Assembly (NCBI GenBank): GCA_020635455.1
Contig: JACJZT010000005.1
Span: 1-64,000 of the forward strand
Length of the DNA: 64,000 bases
Direction of reading: 5' to 3'
Source of the DNA: Flavobacteriales bacterium
GTDB lineage: Bacteria > Bacteroidota > Bacteroidia > NS11-12g > UBA9320
A model generated the notes under the pieces. That model made no database searches, was not told where the DNA came from, and saw only the letters and a list, made by a program, of their open reading frames with translations. Below are positions 55,226-64,000 of this stretch, in pieces. The position numbers and the translations under genes are program-made. Numbering within the stretch: the first letter of the stretch is position 1; each line of letters starts with the position of its first letter.

Positions 55226-56008
55226 TCAATCCTTACAGGTCTTCAGAAATTCATGTACTTTGAGGTTGTATTCATCCGGTTGACTTACCGGCATATAGTG
55301 ATCCATTCCTTCAAAAATAAAACATTTTGCCCCAGGAATGGTGTTCGCAATTTTTTCGGTGTGTTCCTTTTTTATTGAATCCTTTTCTCCGGCAAGTATG
55401 AGTGCCGGACATTTTATTTCCTCAAGTGCCTCCCAAGGGATTTCAGGCTGGTCGTAAAGCAACTGCAACTGTTGAAACTTTCGTGCCCAAAACCCATCCT
55501 CATTCTCATGTTCAGATTTGTGAAAGGCATCTTCCAGAGCTTTAACGATCATAGTACTGTTAATTTTATTCATTGCCTCTTGCCTGGGTCTTGTGTTAGA
55601 ACCCATGCAAACCATCGCCTTTACTTTGTCGGGACTTCTGATCGCCATTAAAAGGGCCAAAATCCCTCCATCGCTCCAACCAAGCAGGTAGGCACTTTCA
55701 ATTTCGAGATGTTTATAAAGTGCCAGCCAATCGTCTGCCATTTGTTCGTAAGTAAGGTGAATGGTTTTCATTTCTGATCTGCCATGTCCTCTGCTATCGG
55801 CAAGGATCACCCTGTAAAACCGGCTAAAATATTGAATCTGGAATTCCTGGCTTGCGATCGACGACCCGTTTCCATGCAGTATAAGCAAAGGGAAACCTTC
55901 ACCATATTCTTCATAATACATCCAGATCCCGTTAACCAAAGCATACCGGCCTACTTTATCGTTTTTACCGTATTTTATGATCTCAGGATCACTTTCCGAT
56001 TCAATCAT
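55226..56008 (-). CDS. Alpha/beta hydrolase
   Basis: 260 residues, no signal peptide. Catalytic triad: Ser112 in LLGWSDGG, Asp in ALILAGEKDSI near 211 and His in EGMDHYMP near 236; the oxyanion loop is LILHGNGSS. The best general match is the small-molecule hydrolase group near MhpC and MenH-like proteins. It lies downstream of menD-menB on the same strand, with one unrelated secreted-protein gene between, so a role as the SHCHC synthase step (MenH) is conceivable, but MenH nucleophile loops usually read GYSMGG and the spacing is not operon-like. Substrate unknown. Confidence 0.82.
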   Translation of the reverse strand: MIESESDPEIIKYGKNDKVGRYALVNGIWMYYEEYGEGFPLLILHGNGSSIASQEFQIQYFSRFYRVILADSRGHGRSEMKTIHLTYEQMADDWLALYKHLEIESAYLLGWSDGGILALLMAIRSPDKVKAMVCMGSNTRPRQEAMNKINSTMIVKALEDAFHKSEHENEDGFWARKFQQLQLLYDQPEIPWEALEEIKCPALILAGEKDSIKKEHTEKIANTIPGAKCFIFEGMDHYMPVSQPDEYNLKVHEFLKTCKD

Positions 56009-56054
56009 ACTTGTTCGAACCGGAAATATAGCACTTCTTATGGTTCGAAGAAAA

Positions 56055-57431
56055 TTACTCTTTCAGCAGGATCACACTTTCTGTGATTGAATAATCCCTA
56101 CCGGAAATTCTAATAAAATACTTTCCCGAATAAAGGGTCGAAGTTTCAAAATACAAAATGGTACTGCCTTTTAACATGGTTTTTTCATTGATTAATTTAC
56201 CGGTCAGGTCATGGAGACCGATCCTGATGTCCGTATCGAGTAATCCCTTAAACTGAATGGCAATGAGGTCTGTTGCCGGATTTGGGCTAATGCTAAAAGA
56301 GGGTCTTTCGTTTATCAACCGGCTTGAACTATTGGTTCCTGCCGGTAAATATCGTGTAGTTGATTCGGTAACAGAGGTTACCTTTCGGTTGGTTTTAACC
56401 CCGTAAAATTCAGGACCCACAATATACGGATAAGCCGAATTCCAGTTTGAATCCACGGTTGTAAAATACGCGTAAGTACCATTAGGATATTCAGGTGTTA
56501 TGCAAAATCTCCCGTTAAATTCATCAAGATAATCCTCTTCAGAATGATCAATGTATTCATAATCTTCCCTGAAATATCCAATTGGGTATGAACCACCTAC
56601 ATCCGGTCCGTCATCCACATCTGTTCCATCGCTCCATTGGGTTCTTTTATTAATGTTTCTGAGGGAATACGATGATTTCATTCTGGCAATGCCTCCGGTG
56701 CCATCTGTATTTTTATAGGCAAAGGCCCCGTAAACCGGAAATCCGTCATAGGCAAAACCTATCAGAGGAGAATGCTTGTTAGGGTCCATAACATATAATC
56801 CATCCGCATCGTACAAGTTACAAATGGTAGAAATAACATCCTTATCGAGTTTAAAAGCTGACGGATTTTGATGATGGTGATAATTTCCCATAGCCGGATG
56901 CCCTTTAGAGCAATCAAAACCGGACCTTTCGGCAACAATGGCATCCCTGTTCCAAGGCATTTTGGCACCCATACCTCCAGGACAGGGAGGGTTGCCCGGG
57001 CCACCGCAAAGGGAATTGGTAGCCGTATTCCAGGCCACCCCGTCACGATAGTCAAACATTGCTACTCCATTAATAAAGATCCCGATATTACCGGGATTGG
57101 TTTCAGTGGGTGTACCCGTATTTTTTGCGGGAGAAAGCGGAATCTTAAAAATTGCCGACTGGTTCTCTGCATTTGAAGGATTTCCATCCAAAAAGGGCCC
57201 GGTTGGGTACGAAGGGATTCCAGTCGTTGTGATGTATACAAAATCTTTTGAATATTCTACTTTCTGACAATTAACCAACAGATTATTTGAAAGTGCCGTA
57301 GAATTACCCTTCAAATAATAGGTTCCTGTATTGACCGTATCCTGAAGCCAGGACGTAATAGCCGGGTTCTTTTGTGCAGATAACGTATAAGATAAACTTA
57401 GAATAAAAACGAAGATGATTGATTTTTTCAT
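56055..57431 (-). CDS. Secreted YHYH-domain protein with type IX secretion tail
   Basis: 458 residues from the ATG at 57431, which starts the signal peptide MKKSIIFVFILSLSYTLSAQ. The YHYH-type signature appears as GNYHHHQNPSAF near residue 185, followed by SPLIGFAYDGFPVYGAF, the conserved partner motif of this family. The function of the domain is unknown; its His-rich motif suggests metal binding. The last 80 residues (FSISPNPATDLIAIQF ... STLYSGKYFIRISG ... SVILLK) are a typical type IX sorting domain, so it is displayed on or released from the surface. It follows menB by 71 bases. Confidence 0.88.
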   Translation of the reverse strand: MKKSIIFVFILSLSYTLSAQKNPAITSWLQDTVNTGTYYLKGNSTALSNNLLVNCQKVEYSKDFVYITTTGIPSYPTGPFLDGNPSNAENQSAIFKIPLSPAKNTGTPTETNPGNIGIFINGVAMFDYRDGVAWNTATNSLCGGPGNPPCPGGMGAKMPWNRDAIVAERSGFDCSKGHPAMGNYHHHQNPSAFKLDKDVISTICNLYDADGLYVMDPNKHSPLIGFAYDGFPVYGAFAYKNTDGTGGIARMKSSYSLRNINKRTQWSDGTDVDDGPDVGGSYPIGYFREDYEYIDHSEEDYLDEFNGRFCITPEYPNGTYAYFTTVDSNWNSAYPYIVGPEFYGVKTNRKVTSVTESTTRYLPAGTNSSSRLINERPSFSISPNPATDLIAIQFKGLLDTDIRIGLHDLTGKLINEKTMLKGSTILYFETSTLYSGKYFIRISGRDYSITESVILLKE

Positions 57432-57502
57432 GATAGTGTACTTTTGGTTTAGACGAAGAATTTTACAACTTCCTTCGCCACCATTATAAGATTCTTTCAA
57501 TA

Positions 57503-58330
57503 CTATGGAAACCTTGGGAATTTTTTAAAATCCGGTGGCCTTTTTTCAAGAAATGCATCCTTTCCTTCCTGTGCTTCTTCCATAAGATAGAACATCAGGG
57601 TTGCATCTCCGGCCATTTCCATTAACCCTCTCTGGCCATCAAGCTCTGCGTTGAGACCTCTTTTGATCATCCTTAAGGCCATCGGACTTCTTTCCATCAT
57701 GATCTTACACCACTCCATGGTTTCATCTTCCAGTTTTTCTAAAGGCACAACTTTGTTTACCATACCCATGGCTTCAGCTTCTATGGCGGTATATTGCTTG
57801 CATAAGAACCAGATCTCACGGGCCTTTTTCTGTCCAACATGCCTGGCCAGATAGCTGCTTCCAAAACCTGCGTCAAAACTTCCCACTTTTGGTCCCGTTT
57901 GTCCAAATCGGGCATTTTCGGATGCGATCGTTAAATCACAAACCACATGCAATACATGGCCTCCTCCAATAGCATAGCCATTAACCATCGCTATGACCGG
58001 CTTGGGTATTTCACGTATTTTTTTGTGAAGATCAAGTACGTTTAATCTTGGAACCCCATCCTTGCCAATGTAACCCCCGATCCCCTTAACATTTTGATCC
58101 CCCCCACTGCAAAAGGCTTTATCACCCACTCCGGTGAATACAACCACGAATACATCCTGCGATTCCCGGCAATACTCCATTGCTTCTATCATCTGTGATG
58201 TAGTTTCAGGTCTGAAGGCATTATAGACCTCAGGGCGGTTAATGCTTATTTTGGCAACACCTTCCCAAAATTCGAACTTAATATCGGAGAATTCCTTTAT
58301 CGTTTGCCAGTTTCTTTTACGAGTACTCAT
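57503..58330 (-). CDS. menB: 1,4-dihydroxy-2-naphthoyl-CoA synthase
   Basis: 275 residues. Crotonase-fold enzyme that closes the second ring of menaquinone from O-succinylbenzoyl-CoA. Visible features: ISINRPEVYNAFRPET, oxyanion-hole residues in FCSGGDQNVKG and NGYAIGGGHVLHVVCDL, the MenB-specific segment GPKVGSFDAGFGSSYLARHVGQKKAREIWF region around 150-180, and VNKVVPLEKLEDE near 200. The family usually reads FDGGYG where this has FDAGFG. Cytosolic. It starts 31 bases after menD and is expressed with it. Confidence 0.96.
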   Translation of the reverse strand: MSTRKRNWQTIKEFSDIKFEFWEGVAKISINRPEVYNAFRPETTSQMIEAMEYCRESQDVFVVVFTGVGDKAFCSGGDQNVKGIGGYIGKDGVPRLNVLDLHKKIREIPKPVIAMVNGYAIGGGHVLHVVCDLTIASENARFGQTGPKVGSFDAGFGSSYLARHVGQKKAREIWFLCKQYTAIEAEAMGMVNKVVPLEKLEDETMEWCKIMMERSPMALRMIKRGLNAELDGQRGLMEMAGDATLMFYLMEEAQEGKDAFLEKRPPDFKKFPRFP

Positions 58331-58361
58331 GTTATTCGGGTTATTTTTAATGAATGGTAAA

Positions 58362-60017
58362 TTATGTTTTCAGCATTTGTTTTAATTTATCGAGAAAATT
58401 CCTCGAGTTTTCAGAATGTACAGATATTTCAAGTATTTCCGGTTTGGTTGATTGAGTGGATATTTCCAGGAATGCTCTTTCAAGGCTTTCAAAATCATTC
58501 GCAAAATGATACCCAAAACCAAATTCATCTGCCATACGCTTGCAACTTCGCGAATTCCCGGACAAGGTTGAGGTCGCAAAATAGTCTTCCAATTCCGGCA
58601 AGTCGCCCGGACCCTCTAACAGTCTGAATATTCCTCCTCCCATATTGTTTAAAACAATGATCTTCAAATTAGGTTTGAGTTCCTGATTCCACAATCCATT
58701 CAGGTCGTAAAAGAAGGAAACATCACCTGTCAGAAGGAAAACCTTTTTCTTTGAAAGAATTGAATACCCCACTGCGGTTGAAGTACTTCCGTCTATTCCG
58801 GAAGTTCCCCGGTTTCCGTAAAATGATATGTTGGTTTTTGCCCCAACCATATAGCTTACTAAACGCACCGGCATCGAATTTCCTAAATGTAAAACACAGT
58901 CATCCGGCATTTGGCTTAACAATTTTGAGGTAACGGAAAATTCATTGAAATCAGCCTCTGAGATCAGCACATCCAGCTTTTCTTTAAAGTATGTTGCATA
59001 ATTTTGCCACAGTTCCCAATAATTCCGATCCTCTTTTTGAAAGACTCGAAGAAACTTTTCCAGGAAGGTAGTTTCATCCATAAACACTTCTTGAGGAGAA
59101 GTAAAAAAAGGATCCGCTATGGTATGGTTATGTGTAACATGTAAGTGTTTATCACATTTCACCTTCCTCAAAAACTGCTTTAAACCTTTGGACACAGTGA
59201 ATTTTCCAAAGGTTATCAGGAGTTCCGGCTTAAGCTTTTTCAATTCATCCTGATCTGAAAAATTCAAGATCAGATCCCAATGTAAAACGGAGGTACTTGA
59301 AGAAACTCCACTTATTATATCGGCAAGGAGCACACAATTTTGCTGATCTTTAAACTTTTGAAGTAGAGCTCTGTAATCGTCCCCGTTCCGATCCGCTCCG
59401 AAAAAAAGCAGAACCCTGCTGTATTTTTTATACGCTTCAAAATCATGTTCAGGATAGGTATTTTGTTGGTAAACGATCTCCGGAACCGAAACAGGATACT
59501 CAAAGATTTCATTTTTAGCCTCGTACAATGGTTCCGCCAGAGGCACGTTTATGTGAACCGGACCACTAACAGGATGCATTGAAAGCTGAATGGCCTCCAG
59601 TGCGGATGCATCCGTTTTTGTAACATCAAAATGAAAAGAGCCCAGTATATGTTTTTCGAAGATCGAATGTTGACGAATGCATTGTCCATCCCACTGATCG
59701 ATCAATTCCGGAGGGCGATCCGCGGTAATAATTATTAATGGAACCTGAGAATAATAGGCTTCACAAATTGCCGGATAAAGGTTAAGGACAGCAGTGCCTG
59801 AAGTACAGACTATTGCAACGGGTTTACCGCTTTCAACAGCCATTCCAAGTGCGGTATAGGCTGCTGCCCTCTCATCAATAAGGCTGTGGGTAACAATTTC
59901 CGGATGCCTGACCAGTGATATTATTAAAGGAGCATTTCGACTTCCGGGACAGATTACGGCTTGTTGTACACCTGCACCCGCTAGCTGGCCAACTAAAGAA
60001 TTAACTGCCCTTTGCAA
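58362..60017 (-). CDS. menD: 2-succinyl-5-enolpyruvyl-6-hydroxy-3-cyclohexene-1-carboxylate synthase
   Basis: 551 residues. ThDP-dependent enzyme joining isochorismate and 2-oxoglutarate in menaquinone synthesis. Motifs: ICPGSRNAPL near the N-terminus, catalytic Glu in LIDERAAAYTALGMA, VCTSGTAVLNLYPA, ITADRPPELID, GNRGTSGIDGSTSTAVG, and the ThDP/Mg motif LTGDVSFFYDLNGLW ... LNNMGGGIF. The start is a TTG at 60017: the preceding in-frame codons include a stop, and no ATG occurs until after the conserved N-terminal motifs. It lies 3 bases after the ald stop, so translation is probably coupled. Confidence 0.95.
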   Translation of the reverse strand: MQRAVNSLVGQLAGAGVQQAVICPGSRNAPLIISLVRHPEIVTHSLIDERAAAYTALGMAVESGKPVAIVCTSGTAVLNLYPAICEAYYSQVPLIIITADRPPELIDQWDGQCIRQHSIFEKHILGSFHFDVTKTDASALEAIQLSMHPVSGPVHINVPLAEPLYEAKNEIFEYPVSVPEIVYQQNTYPEHDFEAYKKYSRVLLFFGADRNGDDYRALLQKFKDQQNCVLLADIISGVSSSTSVLHWDLILNFSDQDELKKLKPELLITFGKFTVSKGLKQFLRKVKCDKHLHVTHNHTIADPFFTSPQEVFMDETTFLEKFLRVFQKEDRNYWELWQNYATYFKEKLDVLISEADFNEFSVTSKLLSQMPDDCVLHLGNSMPVRLVSYMVGAKTNISFYGNRGTSGIDGSTSTAVGYSILSKKKVFLLTGDVSFFYDLNGLWNQELKPNLKIIVLNNMGGGIFRLLEGPGDLPELEDYFATSTLSGNSRSCKRMADEFGFGYHFANDFESLERAFLEISTQSTKPEILEISVHSENSRNFLDKLKQMLKT

Positions 60018-60020
60018 TTT

Positions 60021-61139
60021 TTAATCCTTCAAAAACTCTTCAACATTGGTATATGGAAGGTTGAAGGCATCACTAACACCTTTGTAAACTACTTTGCCTG
60101 CAACGATGTTCAATCCAAGTCTTAGTTCTCTGCTTTCCGTACACGACTTTTTCCATCCATCGTTCGCCAGACGAATGGCATAAGGCAAGGTTGCATTGGT
60201 AAGTGCCAGGGTTGAAGTATGTGGAACAGCACCAGGCATGTTCGCAACTGTATAATGTATAACTCCGTCAATTTCGTATATAGGATCCGCGTGTGTGGTT
60301 GGTCGGGTGGTTTCGAAACATCCACCCTGATCGACAGCCACATCGACCATTACAGCTCCCTTGGGTATGGTTTTAAGCATATCTCTGGTTATCAGGTGCG
60401 GAGCTTTCCCACCGGGAATTAAAACAGCCCCAATGATCAGGTCTGCTGTTTTAATGGCATTCATTATGTTGTATTTGTTTGAAAATTCAGTAAAAACATT
60501 TGCAGGCATAATATCATCCAATTGACGCAGTCTGGGAATTGAAACATCCATGATGGTTACGTTCGCTCCTGTTCCGGCTGCTTTTTTTGCAGCCTGAGTA
60601 CCTACAACCCCTCCACCGAGAATGAGTACGTTTCCGGGTTTAACCCCGGGAACACCACCAAGCAATATTCCTCTTCCACCCATCGGTTTTTCAAGGAATT
60701 TAGCTCCCTCCTGCACACTCATCCTGCCTGCAACCTCACTCATAGGGATCAAAAGAGGAAGGCTTCTGTCGGGCTTTTCAACGGTTTCATATGCAAGACA
60801 AACGGCACCACTTTCTATCATAGCCTTGGTTAAGGGTTCATGGCTGGCGAAGTGGAAATAAGTAAATACCAGCTGGTCTTTCTTGATCAGTTTGTATTCA
60901 GGTTCTATTGGCTCTTTAACCTTAATGATCATTTCGGCAATGGCATAGGTTTCTTCTATGGTTGAAAGCATCGTAGCCCCTGCAGCGATGTATTCTTCAT
61001 CGCTCAACCCTGAACCCACTCCGGCTGTTGACTGAACATACACCGTGTGTCCGTTTGCAACCAATTCGGCAACACCTGCAGGTGTAACTGAAACTCTGTT
61101 CTCGTGATTTTTAATCTCTTTTGGTACTCCAATAATCAT
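60021..61139 (-). CDS. ald: Alanine dehydrogenase
   Basis: 372 residues, the family length. It interconverts L-alanine and pyruvate with NAD and ammonia. Visible features: N-terminal GVPKEIKNHENRVSVTP (substrate Arg), catalytic Lys in MIIKVKEP, catalytic His in FTYFHFASHEPLT near 95, the family segment CLAYETVE, the NAD-binding ILGGGVVGTQAAKKAAG near 178, and active-site Asp in MVDVAVDQGGCFETTRPTTH near 270. Cytosolic, hexameric in known members. A TAnnTTTG box lies 35 bases upstream, making ald the first gene of an ald-menD-menB unit. Confidence 0.96.
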   Translation of the reverse strand: MIIGVPKEIKNHENRVSVTPAGVAELVANGHTVYVQSTAGVGSGLSDEEYIAAGATMLSTIEETYAIAEMIIKVKEPIEPEYKLIKKDQLVFTYFHFASHEPLTKAMIESGAVCLAYETVEKPDRSLPLLIPMSEVAGRMSVQEGAKFLEKPMGGRGILLGGVPGVKPGNVLILGGGVVGTQAAKKAAGTGANVTIMDVSIPRLRQLDDIMPANVFTEFSNKYNIMNAIKTADLIIGAVLIPGGKAPHLITRDMLKTIPKGAVMVDVAVDQGGCFETTRPTTHADPIYEIDGVIHYTVANMPGAVPHTSTLALTNATLPYAIRLANDGWKKSCTESRELRLGLNIVAGKVVYKGVSDAFNLPYTNVEEFLKD

Positions 61140-61174
61140 GATGGTATTATTAAAATAGACTTGTTTGCTGCCTG

Positions 61175-61182
61175 CAAAAGTA
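61175..61182 (-). promoter_or_regulatory. Bacteroidota -7 box upstream of ald
   Basis: On the minus strand the site reads TACTTTTG, fitting TAnnTTTG, about 35 bases upstream of the ald start. The -33 element is not clear. It would drive ald-menD-menB. Confidence 0.45.
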
Positions 61183-61262
61183 TATAAAAAATAAAGAAAG
61201 TTTTATGATTTTTGAGAGAATAATATTTTTACAAGTCTCTAATTACAAACAACTTGTCAAAA

Positions 61263-62594
61263 TTATTTAAGAAAGGACTCCAATTTCAATCCATCAAAAT
61301 TGCCGGAACTCATTAAAAGTAAAACTGAATTTTCAAGTACTTCTTTCCTCAAAAAATCAGTTAATGCCTCCGTTTGTGTAAGGACCTTAACCTTGCCAAA
61401 TTTCAATTTTACCAATTCAGGACTCAAAACTTCCATCTTTTTTAATTCGAATACGTGCTCGTTAAAATAAACAACGGCCAAATCCAGCCCATTCATCGAA
61501 TCTTCGTATTCATCCAGAAAAGATGCATTCAAACTGCTAAAAGTATGAAGTTCAAAAACTCCAATGATCTTAAATCCTTTAAATTGTTCCAGGGCTGCTT
61601 TTACCGTTGCCTTTAGCTTTGAAGGCGAATGAGCAAAGTCTCTGTATACTTTTATTCCCTTCTCATCCCATACCTTTTCCAGACGCCTGGCCGCACCTTT
61701 AAAAGTTTGCATGTAGGTATAATATTCATTTTCATCGATACCCAACTCGTTGCACACGAGTCTGCCCGCTTCGAGGTTTTGAAGGTTATGCCTGCCGAAA
61801 ACCTGCAGTTTGTGTGGAACACCATTTGTCTTTACATAGGTTGTTGCATCTTCAATATAAAATTCAGGAACACCGTAAGAAATGCTGTTGCAGTTAAGTA
61901 TTTTTACCATTTTACTCAATTCATCATCCTCTTTGCAATAGAACAATTTACCGCCGGGAACAATGCTTTCAATAAAAATTCTGAATTGTTCCAGGTAGAT
62001 CTCAAAAGTGGGAAAAACGTTGATGTGGTCCCAGGCTATTCCGGTTAAAACTGCTATATGTGGTTTGTACCAATGAAATTTAGGTTTCAGGTCCAAAGCA
62101 GAGGTCAGGTATTCATCGCCCTCAATAATGATGTAAGGTGCATGACTCAGTTTCACCATGGTTTCAAAGCCTTCCAACTGAGAGCCCACCAGATAATCGA
62201 AATCTACGTTGGCAGCTTTTAAGGCATGCATAACAATGGCCGTAGTGCTGGTTTTACCATGACTTCCTCCGATCACGATCCTGGTCTTGTCTTTGCTGTG
62301 CTCATATATATATTCAGGAAATGAATAGATTTTGATATCCAACTCCTTTGCAAGAAGCAATTCCGGGTTGTCGGCCCGGGCATGCATTCCCAGAATTATG
62401 AAATCGAGTTCTTTCGAAATATTGTTTTTGTCCCAGCCAAATGTTTCCGGCAAAAGGCCTTTCGACTTTAATCGGCTCAGTGCCGGCTCGAAGATCTCAT
62501 CGTCACTTCCGGTTACCACATTACCCATTTGATGCAATGCAAGTGCCATGTTGTGCATTACTGCACCTCCTATCGAAATAAAGTGGATACGCAT
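61263..62594 (-). CDS. mpl: Mpl-type Mur ligase (UDP-N-acetylmuramate:tripeptide ligase)
   Basis: 443 residues. The layout is that of a Mur ligase: N-terminal Rossmann domain (HFISIGGAVMHNMALALHQ, then VTGSDDEIF), central ATP-binding P-loop GGSHGKTSTTA, ATP/Mg Glu in IEGDEYLTSALD, GIAWDHINVF, and C-terminal domain with KVYRDFAHSPSKLKAT. The combination GGAVMHN, GDEYLTS and DFAHSP fits Mpl, which attaches recycled L-Ala-D-Glu-meso-DAP to UDP-MurNAc, rather than MurC. Cytosolic, peptidoglycan recycling. Its gene diverges from a lipoprotein gene 90 bases away and is 123 bases from ald, so it is probably a separate unit. Confidence 0.88.
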   Translation of the reverse strand: MRIHFISIGGAVMHNMALALHQMGNVVTGSDDEIFEPALSRLKSKGLLPETFGWDKNNISKELDFIILGMHARADNPELLLAKELDIKIYSFPEYIYEHSKDKTRIVIGGSHGKTSTTAIVMHALKAANVDFDYLVGSQLEGFETMVKLSHAPYIIIEGDEYLTSALDLKPKFHWYKPHIAVLTGIAWDHINVFPTFEIYLEQFRIFIESIVPGGKLFYCKEDDELSKMVKILNCNSISYGVPEFYIEDATTYVKTNGVPHKLQVFGRHNLQNLEAGRLVCNELGIDENEYYTYMQTFKGAARRLEKVWDEKGIKVYRDFAHSPSKLKATVKAALEQFKGFKIIGVFELHTFSSLNASFLDEYEDSMNGLDLAVVYFNEHVFELKKMEVLSPELVKLKFGKVKVLTQTEALTDFLRKEVLENSVLLLMSSGNFDGLKLESFLK

Positions 62595-62684
62595 AAGGCG
62601 AAATTATATTTTAGTTTTTATTGTTTTCAAAATACCTATTCACAATGTAAATTTGAATTCGTTGATACTATTCAATATCCCCTT

Positions 62685-63449
62685 ATGGCCAAACTTACCT
62701 TAAAGTTCTTTTCTTTCTTCTCTTTATTATCGGTTGTTTGCAGCATCCAGGGATGTATCACTATTGAAAACCGAAGATATACAAAAGGATTCTTTGTACA
62801 ATTTGATCATTCAAAGAAGAGATCCGATGAAAATGTAAAATCAAATGTATCCGTGCACACGTCGAATAATGAATTGTCCGGTTCAGTTATTTGTTTGGGT
62901 GAGAAACCCGGAGGCGAAACAAAACCTGATACTTCGGTTACGGAAATTCTTCAAAAGAAGAAGTTTCTTATACGAGATTCCTTTCGTTTAAAAGATCGCA
63001 AAACCACTTCGATATTAATTGCACAAAAAGAGTTTTACAGTACCGAAAAAAAAGAGGTATGGAACGAAAAAACAATTGCAAATCAGAATAGTGTCTTTTC
63101 AACATCCTTCAAAGATCAACCATCCAAAAGCTTAATTCGTGCGGACGATGAAGAACCTCCGAAAGCATCCCGTATCTTCATAAACTCCATGCTGGTGGTA
63201 TTGTTCACTGCATTGGGAATCGTTTCACTTTATGTATACCTCGTTACGGGTTTTATTTTCTTTACCATTCTTTCAGCCATTTTTTTGGGGATCATGCTTT
63301 ATTTTGGTGAAAAAGCCCTTAATGATCTTAAGGAAATTGAACATGGTGCTGTTTTTCCCATCCTGATTAAGGCGATAATTTACCCTTCTTTCGTGCTTGC
63401 AGCAATTACTGCCTTTGTAGATGTGATAAACTGGATCTTGTTTTTATAA
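62685..63449 (+). CDS. Uncharacterised lipoprotein with C-terminal membrane segments
   Basis: 254 residues from the ATG at 62685, chosen because it starts the signal peptide MAKLTLKFFSFFSLLSVVCS with a lipobox SIQGC (Cys24); the open frame upstream overlaps mpl and has no signal features. The middle third is polar and Ser/Lys-rich (DHSKKRSDENVKSNVSVHTS, FRLKDRKTTSILIAQKEFYS). The last 100 residues contain at least three hydrophobic helices (SMLVVLFTALGIVSLYVYLVTGFIFF, TILSAIFLGIMLYFG, ILIKAIIYPSFVLAAITAFVDVINWILF). A lipidated N-terminus plus several membrane segments suggests a small envelope protein. No family recognised. Followed by a strong terminator. Confidence 0.7.
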   Translation: MAKLTLKFFSFFSLLSVVCSIQGCITIENRRYTKGFFVQFDHSKKRSDENVKSNVSVHTSNNELSGSVICLGEKPGGETKPDTSVTEILQKKKFLIRDSFRLKDRKTTSILIAQKEFYSTEKKEVWNEKTIANQNSVFSTSFKDQPSKSLIRADDEEPPKASRIFINSMLVVLFTALGIVSLYVYLVTGFIFFTILSAIFLGIMLYFGEKALNDLKEIEHGAVFPILIKAIIYPSFVLAAITAFVDVINWILFL

Positions 63450-63460
63450 AAATTTTAAAA

Positions 63461-63493
63461 AATAAAGGGTCCACATAACATGGACCCTTTATT
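63461..63493. terminator. Bidirectional intrinsic terminator
   Basis: AATAAAGGGTCCA (63461-63473) and TGGACCCTTTATT (63481-63493) are exact complements (13 bp) around a 7-base loop. The A and T ends act as U-runs on either strand, serving both the lipoprotein gene and katG, which converge here. Confidence 0.9.
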
Positions 63494-63516
63494 TAGAGTA
63501 TATTTATAGTAAACGA

Positions 63517-64000
63517 TCAATTCAGATCGAACCTGTCTGAATTCATCACCTTAACCCAGGCGTTCACAAAGTCTCTGACAAATTTTTCATTATTATCGCT
63601 TTGAGCATAAAATTCAGAATACGCTCTTAAGATGGAATTGGAACCGAACACCAGATCAACTCTGGTTGCAGTCCATTTAACATCACCTGAATTTCGATTT
63701 ACCAGATGATACAGGTTGTTTCCGGCAGGTTTCCATTTGTAATTCATATCGAGCAGGTTAACAAAGAAATCGTTACTCAAGATTCCTTTTCTGTTGGTAA
63801 AAACACCGTTATCGCTTCCACCGTAATTGGTTCCCAATACTCTCATTCCTCCTACCAAAACGGTCATCTCAGGTGCCGTTAAACCCATTAGTTGGGTTCG
63901 GTCTATCATTAATTCTTCAGCATTTACATCGTAATTGTCCTTCAACCAATTCCGGTAACCATCATGCAAAGGTTCAAGAACTGCAAATGAATCCGAATCG
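63517..64000 (-). CDS. katG: Catalase-peroxidase KatG, C-terminal part only
   Basis: The last 161 residues of KatG; the gene starts beyond the right edge and the frame is open to base 64000. This is the catalytically inactive C-terminal heme-less domain: FAVLEPLHDGYRNWLK, DRTQLMGLTAPEMTVLVGGMRVLGTNY, GVFTNRKGILSNDFFVNLLDM, WKPAG, KWTATRVDLVFGSNSILRAYSEFYA and FVRDFVNAWVKVMNSDRFDL all match the family. The full enzyme removes hydrogen peroxide in the cytosol. A terminator shared with the convergent lipoprotein gene lies 24 bases after the stop. Confidence 0.95.
   Translation of the reverse strand, partial: DSDSFAVLEPLHDGYRNWLKDNYDVNAEELMIDRTQLMGLTAPEMTVLVGGMRVLGTNYGGSDNGVFTNRKGILSNDFFVNLLDMNYKWKPAGNNLYHLVNRNSGDVKWTATRVDLVFGSNSILRAYSEFYAQSDNNEKFVRDFVNAWVKVMNSDRFDLN

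Noticed and set aside
62529..62684. Upstream extension of the lipoprotein gene
   Set aside because: It overlaps the mpl start on the other strand and would bury the signal peptide and lipobox found at 62685.

Overview
The window looks like a chromosomal segment of an environmental, probably gliding member of the Bacteroidota. Evidence: a GldH gliding lipoprotein, secreted proteins with type IX secretion C-terminal tails, PorT-like beta-barrels, Bacteroidota -7 boxes of the form TAnnTTTG, a RicT/PSP1 protein, a menaquinone pathway and a low-GC background. I cannot name the genus.

Bases 1-35466 (minus strand) are a giant nonribosomal peptide synthetase (NRPS) operon transcribed right to left. 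NRPS A (6673 aa) has the layout Cstarter-A-T-C-A-T-C-A-T-E-C-A-T-E-C-A-T-E. NRPS B (3102 aa) is TubC docking-C-A-T-E-C-A-T-E. NRPS C is C-A-T-C-A... and runs off the left edge. Binding-pocket residues read by eye predict beta-Ala, Gly, D-Phe-like, D-allo-Thr, D-Val, D-Lys, D-Ser, Thr, Asp, and then further units outside the window. The first C domain suggests an N-acylated start. The A-to-B handover appears to use a TubC-type docking domain with an acidic tail. The B-to-C handover appears to use a COM-type pair. The genes carry kilobase-scale, nearly identical internal repeats (E and C domains) and A domains whose flanks are near-identical while the specificity core differs. This points to recent duplication and A-core exchange. 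No thioesterase, MbtH, phosphopantetheinyl transferase or exporter is visible here. An unrecognised 167-residue gene sits just upstream of NRPS A.

Bases 36249-42359 (plus strand) hold a secreted nuclease-fold protein, a DUF3298-type lipoprotein, a C1B cysteine peptidase, and a tight gldH-lpd-outer-membrane-protein unit. Bases 42422-48200 hold a small Gly-Gly leader-like peptide preceded by 17-bp repeats, ricT, a Nudix hydrolase, dihydroorotase, lptB and a PorT-like barrel, followed by a 600-bp non-coding stretch with hairpins.

Bases 48210-62594 (minus strand) hold a very large alpha-2-macroglobulin-like protein without a thioester, cvfB, an alpha/beta hydrolase, a YHYH protein, menB, menD, alanine dehydrogenase and an Mpl-type Mur ligase. 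A divergent lipoprotein and the C-terminal end of katG close the window. This right half is ordinary housekeeping and envelope content. The novelty lies in the NRPS operon.
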